A stretch of DNA of 7,114 bases from JBKPHS01 sp046729975 (GTDB lineage Bacteria; Actinomycetota; Thermoleophilia; Solirubrobacterales; Thermoleophilaceae), in contig JBKPHS010000062.1 in the NCBI GenBank assembly GCA_046729975.1, positions 1 through 7,114 of the forward strand, read 5' to 3'. Below the pieces are notes generated by a model, which was not told the origin of the DNA, searched no databases, and saw only the letters and a list, made by a program, of their open reading frames with translations. The translations under genes and the position numbers were made by a program. Below are positions 1-4,657 of this stretch, in pieces. The number at the start of each line of letters is the position of its first letter. The stretch's first letter is position 1.

Positions 1-1014
1 CACGAAGCGCGCCTCCGCGTGCTCATCGTCGAGCTCGTGGATCTGCACCGGATCCCCCTGGCCGACGTCGGTCCAGAGCGCCTTGGCCTTGCGCGCCTTG
101 TTGTGGCTCACCACCGCGTTGGCGGCCGAGAGGATCGTCTGAGTCGAGCGGTAGTTCTGCTCGAGCTTGACCACGGTGGCGTCCGGGAAGTCGTCCTCGA
201 AGTCGAGGATGTTCCTGATGTCGGCGCCGCGGAAGCGGTAGATCGACTGGTCGTCGTCGCCGACGACCGCCAGGTTTCGGTGCTTCTCCGCGAGCAGCTG
301 GAGCCAGCGGTACTGCGCGCGGTTGGTGTCCTGGTACTCGTCGACCAGCACATGCGCGAACGTGCCCTGGTAGCGGGCCAGCACCTCCGGGAATAGCTCG
401 AACAGGTTCACGCAGCGAAACAGCAGGTCGTCGAAGTCCATCGCATTCATCGAGTGGATCCGCTGCTCGTAGAGCTCGTAGACGTCCGCGGCCGTCTGCT
501 CGAAGAACGAGCTGACCTTGATGCGGTACGCCTGCGCGTCGAGCAGGGCGTTCTTCGCGTCCGAGATCTGGCGCTTGATCGCCCGTGGCGTGAAGCGCTT
601 GGGGTCGATGTCGAGCTCCTCGATGCAGCGCTTGACGAGCCGGAGCGAGTCGGCCTCGTCGTAGATCGTGAAGCCGCGCGTATAGCCGAGCTTGTCGCCC
701 TCGGCTCTCAGGATCCGGGCGCAGGCGGAGTGGAAGGTCATCACCCACATGGCGCGCGTGCGACGGCCCACGAGCGCTTCCACTCGCTCGCGCTTCTCCT
801 GCGCGGCCTTGTTGGTGAACGTGTTCGCGAGGATCTCGCCGGGCCGCGCGCGCTCTGTGTGGACCAGCCACGCGATCCGCCGCGTGAGCACGGCCGTCTT
901 GCCCGAGCCGGCGCCCGCGAGTATCAGCAGCGGGCCCTCGCCGTGCACCACGGCCTCGCGCTGGGGCTCGTTGAGGCCCTCGAGGAGGCGGTCGGTGGCA
1001 GTAGCGGTGCTCAC
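1..1014 (-). CDS. pcrA: UvrD/PcrA-family ATP-dependent DNA helicase, N-terminal part (3' end outside window)
   Basis: Superfamily 1A 3'-5' DNA helicase of nucleotide excision repair and replication-fork maintenance. The frame is open from a GTG at 1014-1012 to the left edge, giving 338 residues of a family usually over 700 long, so about half is visible. Motifs appear in the family order: Q-motif region LNEPQREA (14-21), Walker A GAGSGKT (34-40), motif Ia TFTNKAA (65-71), TFHSACARIL (93-102), Walker B/motif II VDEYQDT (224-230), motif III GDDDQSIYRFRGA (252-264) and motif IV LEQNYRS (284-290). Motif II with YQDT and motif III DDDQSIYRFRG fit UvrD/PcrA better than RecB or AddA; UvrD and PcrA cannot be separated here. 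The GTG has no Shine-Dalgarno sequence, but TATCCT lies 7 nt upstream, which suits a leaderless mRNA. The gene is divergent from the queuosine-salvage gene. Family call very secure; gene symbol less so. Confidence 0.95.
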   Translation of the reverse strand, partial: MSTATATDRLLEGLNEPQREAVVHGEGPLLILAGAGSGKTAVLTRRIAWLVHTERARPGEILANTFTNKAAQEKRERVEALVGRRTRAMWVMTFHSACARILRAEGDKLGYTRGFTIYDEADSLRLVKRCIEELDIDPKRFTPRAIKRQISDAKNALLDAQAYRIKVSSFFEQTAADVYELYEQRIHSMNAMDFDDLLFRCVNLFELFPEVLARYQGTFAHVLVDEYQDTNRAQYRWLQLLAEKHRNLAVVGDDDQSIYRFRGADIRNILDFEDDFPDATVVKLEQNYRSTQTILSAANAVVSHNKARKAKALWTDVGQGDPVQIHELDDEHAEARFV

Positions 1015-1021
1015 GCGACCG

Positions 1022-1027
1022 AGGATA
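1022..1027 (-). promoter_or_regulatory. Candidate -10 box (TATCCT) of the helicase gene
   Basis: On the minus strand TATCCT matches the actinobacterial TAnnnT -10 pattern and ends 7 nt before the GTG start, so transcription would begin at or next to the start codon. No recognisable -35 hexamer and no Shine-Dalgarno sequence are visible. Inferred from sequence only. Confidence 0.4.
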
Positions 1028-1045
1028 GAGGCGGGGGCGGCCGCT

Positions 1046-1081
1046 CAGTAGCCAGTAACCCGGTAGCCGGTAGCCAGTGCC
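1046..1081. repeat. Degenerate 7-bp tandem repeat array A
   Basis: Five consecutive heptamer-like units read on the plus strand: CAGTAGC (1046-1052), CAGTAAC (1053-1059), one extra C (1060), CGGTAGC (1061-1067), CGGTAGC (1068-1074) and CAGTGCC (1075-1081). The array fills the middle of the 79-bp gap between the divergent helicase and queuosine-salvage genes. A related array with the same unit order lies at 3675-3709. The spacing is too short for CRISPR and there is no inverted symmetry. It may be a regulatory-protein site, a slipped-strand expansion, or a lineage-specific intergenic repeat; the sequence does not decide. Confidence 0.75.
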
Positions 1082-1087
1082 TAGGGT
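1082..1087 (+). promoter_or_regulatory. Candidate -10 box (TAGGGT) of the queuosine-salvage gene
   Basis: TAGGGT matches TAnnnT and is followed by exactly 6 nt before the GTG at 1094. If its last T is position -7, the G of GTG is +1, the geometry of a leaderless actinobacterial promoter. It directly abuts the last unit of repeat array A. No clear -35 element is seen. Confidence 0.4.
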
Positions 1088-1093
1088 TCGGGC

Positions 1094-1966
1094 GTGGGGC
1101 TTTGTGATGACGTGCGCTCGCACTGCGCCGAGGTTGCCGCTGGGGCGCGCTGGGTGTCGATCGACCTCGATTCGCTCGGGGCGATCGAGCCCGGGCCGCC
1201 GCCTGTGCTCGATCCCGAGCGGCACTACCTCGAGGGGTCGCGGGAGGCCGTGGCCGCCTTCATGCTCACCCTCGACGCGATCAACTTCGGGTCCGGCTGG
1301 TTTCCGACGCTTCGCAAGCGACCTGGGTCATCCGGCTACTACACGGTCGCGTGGGGGCTCGCGGAGCGCTTTCGCGAGCTCGGGCCGTGGCCGGCGAGCG
1401 AGCTGCGGCGGCTGGGCGCCGAGGAGGTCGCTCAGGTGCTGGGCCAGGATCCGCGGCACGAGCTGATGGCTCTCTACGCCGACGCCTTGCGCGACCTCGG
1501 CCGTTTTCTCGAAGACCGCGCTCCGATCGACGTGGTGGAGTCGGCGCAAGGTTCGGCTGAGCGGCTGGCCGAGGCGCTGGTGGGTGGGATGCCGTTCTTC
1601 GACGACCGCGGCTTCCACAAGCGCGCCCAGATCGCGGCGAACGACCTAGAGCTGGCCGGCGTCGCCGAGTTCGCCGACATCGACCGCCTGACCGCCTTCG
1701 CGGACAACCTGGTGCCGCACGTGCTGCGCGTGGACGGCGTCCTCCGCTACGAGCCCGGGCTGGCCACTCACATCGACGCGGGCAAGCTACTCCCGCCCGG
1801 CGAGCAGGAGCGCGAGATCCGTGCCTGCGCCGTGCACGCGTGCGAGCTGATCGCGGCCGAGCTGGATGTCCCGCCGCGCGTGCTCGACGTCTGGCTCTGG
1901 GACCGCGGGCAGGAGCCGCGCTACAAGACGCTCCCGCGACACCGCACGCGCACAGTCTTCTACTAA
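1094..1966 (+). CDS. Queuosine 5'-phosphate N-glycosylase / queuosine-salvage protein (Qng1, DUF2419 family)
   Basis: Family members release queuine from queuosine 5'-phosphate, so that the base can be reused for tRNA wobble-position modification. The 290-residue product aligns from memory with human QNG1 (C9orf64) along its length: DAINF (61-65) matches DTLNF; SGYYTVAWGL (80-89) matches SGYWSLCAAV; FHKRAQI (174-180) matches FYKRAQI; LTAFADNLVPHVL (199-211) matches ITMFADYRLPQVL and carries the presumed catalytic Asp at 204; EIRACAVHACELI (241-253) matches EIRGCSLWCVELI; and VWLWD plus the HRTRTVFY terminus match YYLWD and HRIRCIYY. Length is slightly below the eukaryotic form. GTG 1094 is the first start after an in-frame stop at 1082-1084; GTG 1112 is the alternative, but it would remove residues before the conserved-looking VRSHCAEVA. 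No tRNA-guanine transglycosylase or queuine transporter is in the window, so the gene stands alone here. Confidence 0.88.
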   Translation: MGLCDDVRSHCAEVAAGARWVSIDLDSLGAIEPGPPPVLDPERHYLEGSREAVAAFMLTLDAINFGSGWFPTLRKRPGSSGYYTVAWGLAERFRELGPWPASELRRLGAEEVAQVLGQDPRHELMALYADALRDLGRFLEDRAPIDVVESAQGSAERLAEALVGGMPFFDDRGFHKRAQIAANDLELAGVAEFADIDRLTAFADNLVPHVLRVDGVLRYEPGLATHIDAGKLLPPGEQEREIRACAVHACELIAAELDVPPRVLDVWLWDRGQEPRYKTLPRHRTRTVFY

Positions 1967-1993
1967 GGACCTATCCCGCTTTGGATAGGCCCT
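1966..1993. terminator. Hairpin between convergent genes, possible bidirectional terminator
   Basis: CCTATCC (1970-1976) and GGATAGG (1983-1989) form a perfect 7-bp stem with a 6-nt loop. After one A-C mismatch the stem continues with three more pairs (AGG 1966-1968 with CCT 1991-1993). It starts in the TAA stop of the plus-strand gene and ends in the TAG stop of the minus-strand gene. No U-tract follows in either direction, so intrinsic termination is plausible but not proven. Confidence 0.55.
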
Positions 1994-2195
1994 ATCTCGT
2001 CTCCCCCTGCGCCAGCTCGGTCCAGCGTCGCCGCTTGACCGATGCCGTCCTGCCGACGGCGTCATCGCCCACCGCGTCCAGGTAGCGAAGCGCGTCCTCG
2101 TATTCGCCCCAGCTCGCGTGCAGGTCGGCCAGCGCGAGGGCGAGCTCGACCCCGTCCCCCTGCTTCTTCGGTCCTTCGAGCGTCGACCGTTCCAT
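1992..2195 (-). CDS. Small hypothetical protein with a TPR-like helical pair
   Basis: A 67-residue protein of unknown function. Residues about 18-42 (ELALALADLHASWGEYEDAL and the following RYLDA) follow the tetratricopeptide pattern of two helices, with G/Y/A/L spacing like one TPR unit, so it may be a minimal protein-binding helical hairpin. The tail is basic (KRRRW, 54-58). No signal peptide or membrane segment is visible. The start is set at the ATG 2195-2193 because a strong Shine-Dalgarno sequence AGGGAGGT lies 7 nt upstream; an in-frame GTG at 2204 overlaps that site and is rejected. It is the only gene in the window with such a site. The strong ribosome site, clean stop at the shared hairpin and gene-like codon use support a real gene; the function is not recognised. 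Confidence 0.7.
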   Translation of the reverse strand: MERSTLEGPKKQGDGVELALALADLHASWGEYEDALRYLDAVGDDAVGRTASVKRRRWTELAQGETR

Positions 2196-2202
2196 ACCTC
2201 GC

Positions 2203-2210
2203 ACCTCCCT
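2203..2210 (-). promoter_or_regulatory. Strong Shine-Dalgarno site (AGGGAGGT)
   Basis: On the minus strand AGGGAGGT sits 7 nt before the ATG at 2195 and is a near-ideal anti-16S match. It fixes the start of the small TPR-like gene and contrasts with the other genes of the window, none of which has a comparable site. Confidence 0.8.
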
Positions 2211-2241
2211 CGTCCGACCGCGAAGCCTGACGAGGCCGCCG

Positions 2242-2276
2242 AGCTGTGATCAGCGCGCGCGAGTTACTGCACAGCT
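2242..2276. repeat. Inverted repeat downstream of the methyltransferase gene
   Basis: AGCTGTG (2242-2248) and CACAGCT (2270-2276) are perfect 7-bp inverted arms separated by 21 nt that include a self-complementary GCGCGCGC tract. On the minus strand the structure begins 7 nt after the methyltransferase stop, so it could end the large cluster's transcript; there is no U-tract on that strand. It could equally be an operator upstream of the small TPR-like gene. The wide loop weakens the terminator reading. Confidence 0.4.
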
Positions 2277-2283
2277 TTTGTCG

Positions 2284-2937
2284 CTAGGAGGCTTCCGCCC
2301 GCCGCAGGATCGTCACGCCGTCGCGCACGGTCAGCATCACCGCCACGACGCGCGGGTCCCCGGCGATGCGGTCGTTCAGCGCCTTCATCGTCTCGGTGCT
2401 CTCGGAGCCGTCGCTCCGCCCCTCGACCACGCGGCCGCTCCAGAGCGTGTTGTCGATCACGATCAGACCGCGCTCCCCGAGCAGCTCGAGCGCCGCCTCG
2501 TAGTAGCGCGGGTAGTTCGCCTTGTCCGCGTCGATGAAGATCAGCTCGAACGGACCCTCGAGGTCTTGGAGCGTTTCGAGCGCGGGGCCGACGCGGATCT
2601 CGATCCGGTCCCCGTACGGGCTTTCGTCCATGTGCCGGCGCGCGAACTCGGCGCGCTCGGGATCGACCTCGAGCGTGATGACCTTGCCGCCCTCTGGCAG
2701 CGCGGAGGCCATCGACAGCGCGGCGTAGCCGGAGTAGGTGCCGAGCTCGAGCACCCGCTGGGCGCCGGCCGCGTGCACGAGCATTTCGAGCAGGCGGCCC
2801 TCGACCGGCCCGCTCAGCATCTGCGGCGACTCGAGCTCGGAGCGCGTCTCGTCAGCGAGCTCGCGCATGTTCTCGGGGTGTGGCGTGGTGTGCGCCTCGA
2901 CGTAGGCCGCGACGGCGGGATCGACGATCTCGCTCAT
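2284..2937 (-). CDS. Class I SAM-dependent O-methyltransferase (CCoAOMT/COMT-like, Methyltransf_3 family)
   Basis: Cation-dependent O-methyltransferase of the caffeoyl-CoA/catechol OMT type, 217 residues and so of normal bacterial length. The SAM-binding motif I is VLELGTYSGYAAL (62-74). The acidic SAM-ribose position is LEVD (89-92). The metal-site signature is complete: D136 in FIDADK (134-139), then D162-N163 in IDNTLWSG (161-168), followed by the family pattern DGVTILRR (206-213). The physiological acceptor is unknown; such enzymes methylate a range of catechol-like hydroxyls. The start is the ATG at 2937-2935, whose ATGA overlaps the cysE stop by 4 bases. This implies translational coupling with cysE and membership of the same transcript. 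No Shine-Dalgarno site is visible. An upstream extension into the cysE region is rejected because it reads as low-complexity Arg/Ala. Confidence 0.92.
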   Translation of the reverse strand: MSEIVDPAVAAYVEAHTTPHPENMRELADETRSELESPQMLSGPVEGRLLEMLVHAAGAQRVLELGTYSGYAALSMASALPEGGKVITLEVDPERAEFARRHMDESPYGDRIEIRVGPALETLQDLEGPFELIFIDADKANYPRYYEAALELLGERGLIVIDNTLWSGRVVEGRSDGSESTETMKALNDRIAGDPRVVAVMLTVRDGVTILRRAEAS

Positions 2938-3671
2938 CCGCTCGCCGGATCCTGGCCGCGCCCGCGCAGCGGCCGCACCTCGGCGCTCGGCTGCGGCTCG
3001 CGTCCCGTCGCCTCGGCGACCTCGCGCTCGAGCTCCTTCACCCGCGCGGCGAGCGCGGTCAGCGCGTCGGCGACCGGGTCGGGCAGGTGCGCCCAATCCG
3101 CGTCGGGGCCGTCGGGCCGCCGTCCCTCCACGCGCACAGGGTGTCCCGGGTTGCCCACCACAGTCGAGCTGGCTGGGACATCGTGGATCACGACCGAGTT
3201 GGCCCCGATCTTCGAGCCGCGGCCGACGCGGATCGGGCCGAGCAGCTTCGCCCCGGAGCCGATCACGACGTCGTCCTCGACGGTGGGGTGGCGCTTCCCG
3301 CGGGCGAACCCCGTGCCGCCGAGCGTGACCCCCTGGTAGAGAGTGACGTTGTCTCCGATCTCGGCCGTCTCGCCGATCACGACGCCCGTGCCGTGGTCGA
3401 TGAACAGCGCCTCGCCGATCCGCGCGGCAGGGTGGATCTCGATCCCGGTCAACACGCGGCTCGCGTTGGCCAGCGCCCGCGGAACGAGCGGCAGTCCCGC
3501 CTCGTGCAGGGCGTGGGCGACGCGATGTGTCAGCAGCGCGTGTACGCCCGCGTAGGTGGCGAGGATCTCGACCCGTCCGATGCCGCGCGCGGCCGGATCG
3601 CGGTCCTGTGCCGCTGTGAGATCGGCGCGCAACTCCTGCGCCACGCGGGCCAGTGTTCCAAGGCCGAGCAC
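2934..3671 (-). CDS. cysE: Serine O-acetyltransferase
   Basis: Transfers acetyl from acetyl-CoA to L-serine, giving O-acetylserine for cysteine synthesis. The 245-residue product has an N-terminal helical segment (about 5-72) and a left-handed beta-helix of hexapeptide repeats (about 74-175). Diagnostic stretches are GIEIHPAARIG (76-86), FIDHGTGVVIGETAEIGD (90-107) with catalytic His93, LYQGVTLGGTG (111-121), RHPTVEDDVVIGSGAK (127-142) and VVGNPG (171-176). The C-terminus is extended by about 65 residues, with a likely coiled coil LTALAARVKELEREVAEA (204-221). It ends in Gly and not the terminal Ile that docks many CysE proteins into CysK. The start is GTG 3671 without a Shine-Dalgarno site; GTG at residue 10 is possible. 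Its stop overlaps the methyltransferase ATG. Repeat array B lies just upstream. Confidence 0.95.
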   Translation of the reverse strand: MLGLGTLARVAQELRADLTAAQDRDPAARGIGRVEILATYAGVHALLTHRVAHALHEAGLPLVPRALANASRVLTGIEIHPAARIGEALFIDHGTGVVIGETAEIGDNVTLYQGVTLGGTGFARGKRHPTVEDDVVIGSGAKLLGPIRVGRGSKIGANSVVIHDVPASSTVVGNPGHPVRVEGRRPDGPDADWAHLPDPVADALTALAARVKELEREVAEATGREPQPSAEVRPLRGRGQDPASG

Positions 3672-3674
3672 TTT

Positions 3675-3709
3675 CAGTAATCGGTCATCGGTAGTCGGTA
3701 GTCAGAGTT
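3675..3709. repeat. Degenerate 7-bp tandem repeat array B
   Basis: Five heptamers on the plus strand: CAGTAAT (3675-3681), CGGTCAT (3682-3688), CGGTAGT (3689-3695), CGGTAGT (3696-3702) and CAGAGTT (3703-3709). The order CAGTA-start, two central CGGTAGY units and CAG-end matches array A at 1046-1081. The array fills the 30-nt gap between the E1 gene and cysE. It contains the TGA stop of the E1 gene and begins 4 nt before the cysE GTG, on the non-coding strand of both. Confidence 0.75.
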
Positions 3710-4454
3710 TCGCGCAAGCGGGACAGTCCGGCCTACGTCGGGTCTTGACGAGAGTCTGTTGCATGGTCGTGCCGTCGAGCTGGAGGATGCGGTTCAGCAG
3801 TGGATCGCCGACCCCCGTGAGCAGCTTCAGGGCCTCCAGCGCCTGGATCGAGCCCACGATCCCCGCCATCGCGCCGAGCACGCCCGCCTCGCGGCAGGAC
3901 GGAACGCTGCCGGCGGGGGGCGGCGTCGGAAACGCGCAGCGGTAGCAGGCCGACTCGCCCGGCCTGATCGACATGACAAGCCCGTCGAACGCCAGGACTC
4001 CCGCCTCCACCAGCGCCACGCGCTGCGCGCAGCAGGCGTCGTTGACCAGGTAGCGGGTCTCGAAGGAATCCGAGCAGTCGACGACCACGTCGGCTCCGGT
4101 CACGATCGCCTCGGCGTTCTGATCGTCGAGCCTCACGGGATAGGTCTCGGCCAGCACCTCGGGGTTCAGGACGCGCAGCTTCATCGCAGCGCTCTCGGCC
4201 TTGTTGGCCCCGAGGTCGGGGGTGAAGTGGAGCGGCTGGCGGCCGAGGTTCGAGAGCTCGACGTCGTCGGAGTCGACGAGACCGATGCGCCCCACGCCGG
4301 CCGCCGCCAGGTACGAGGCGACGGGCGAGCCGAGCGCTCCGGCCCCGACGACGACCGCGCTCGCGAGCCCTAGGCGCTCCTGCGCCTCCCCGCTCCACTC
4401 GCGCAGCACGAGCTGCCGGGAGTAGCGCTCGAGCTCGGCCTCGGTCAGGCTCAT
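3702..4454 (-). CDS. MoeB/ThiF-like E1 adenylyltransferase (sulfur-carrier activating enzyme)
   Basis: Members adenylate the C-terminal Gly-Gly of a ubiquitin-like sulfur carrier (MoaD, ThiS, CysO, HcyS) before thiocarboxylate formation. The 250-residue product has the full MoeB/ThiF core: Arg14 in YSRQ (11-14), the P-loop-like GAGALGSP (37-44), DSDDVELSNLGRQ (61-73) with Arg72, NK (84-85), and DCSDSFETR (126-134) with Asp129. Zinc ligands are CYRC (170-173) and CPAC (244-247), and a Cys sits at the ThiF/MoeB active-site position in SCREAGVLG (186-194, Cys187). There is no C-terminal rhodanese domain, unlike MoeZ/MOCS3, so sulfur must come from another protein; TusA next door is a candidate. 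The ATG 4454-4452 overlaps the tusA stop by 4 bases. MoeB, ThiF and HcyF roles cannot be separated, so no symbol is given. Confidence 0.9.
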   Translation of the reverse strand: MSLTEAELERYSRQLVLREWSGEAQERLGLASAVVVGAGALGSPVASYLAAAGVGRIGLVDSDDVELSNLGRQPLHFTPDLGANKAESAAMKLRVLNPEVLAETYPVRLDDQNAEAIVTGADVVVDCSDSFETRYLVNDACCAQRVALVEAGVLAFDGLVMSIRPGESACYRCAFPTPPPAGSVPSCREAGVLGAMAGIVGSIQALEALKLLTGVGDPLLNRILQLDGTTMQQTLVKTRRRPDCPACAKL

Positions 4455-4657
4455 CGCCGCACGATGCGGACGGTCATGCCCTCGACCTCAACGTCGTGTC
4501 CCTCCTCGCGGGCGGAGCGCGGCACGCTGTCGATCGCTTCGCCCGGGTCGAGCAGGAGCGTCAGCTCCTCGCCCGGAGCCATCCGCTCGAGCGCGAGCCG
4601 GGCCCTGACCCAGTTGAGCGGGCAGACGACTCCCGTCAGGTCGAGGGTCTCGGTCAC
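4451..4657 (-). CDS. tusA: TusA/SirA-family sulfur carrier protein
   Basis: Small cytosolic carrier that holds sulfur as a persulfide on one Cys and passes it between desulfurases or rhodaneses and acceptors. The 68-residue product has the family fold pattern: an N-terminal strand LDLTGVVCP with active-site Cys12, a helix NWVRARLALERM (15-26), the GEELTLLLDPGEAIDSVPR stretch (29-47) and EGHDVEVE (52-59). The motif is CPLNW, not the classical CPxP, a variant I recall in other family members (such as CPLNF forms). The start is the GTG 4657-4655, which overlaps the cysK TGA by 4 bases; a longer frame back to 4780 is rejected because that part is only a shadow of cysK. Its own stop overlaps the E1 ATG. 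This placement between cysK and an E1 enzyme is the main clue to a role in cysteine sulfur supply. Confidence 0.9.
   Translation of the reverse strand: MTETLDLTGVVCPLNWVRARLALERMAPGEELTLLLDPGEAIDSVPRSAREEGHDVEVEGMTVRIVRR

Noticed and set aside
1046..1081. CRISPR-like repeat
   Set aside because: Units are 7 bp, directly adjacent and without spacers, so this is a simple tandem array.
23..1225. 400-codon minus-strand open frame over the helicase gene
   Set aside because: It is Arg/Pro/Gly-rich and is the shifted frame of the helicase, whose true frame carries all UvrD motifs and runs off the left edge.
2938..3096. 53-residue N-terminal extension of the methyltransferase
   Set aside because: It is Arg/Ala-rich and overlaps cysE out of frame; the ATG at 2937 gives a normal family length and a 4-base overlap.
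2278..3680. Long plus-strand open frames opposite the methyltransferase and cysE
   Set aside because: Both opposite-strand frames encode well-conserved enzymes; the plus-strand translations are low-complexity and unrecognisable.
3674..3688. Mini-ORF (Met-Thr-Asp-Tyr-stop) just before cysE on the minus strand
   Set aside because: It arises from the heptamer repeat, has no ribosome site and contains no Cys or Ser codon run that would suggest a cysteine-sensing leader.
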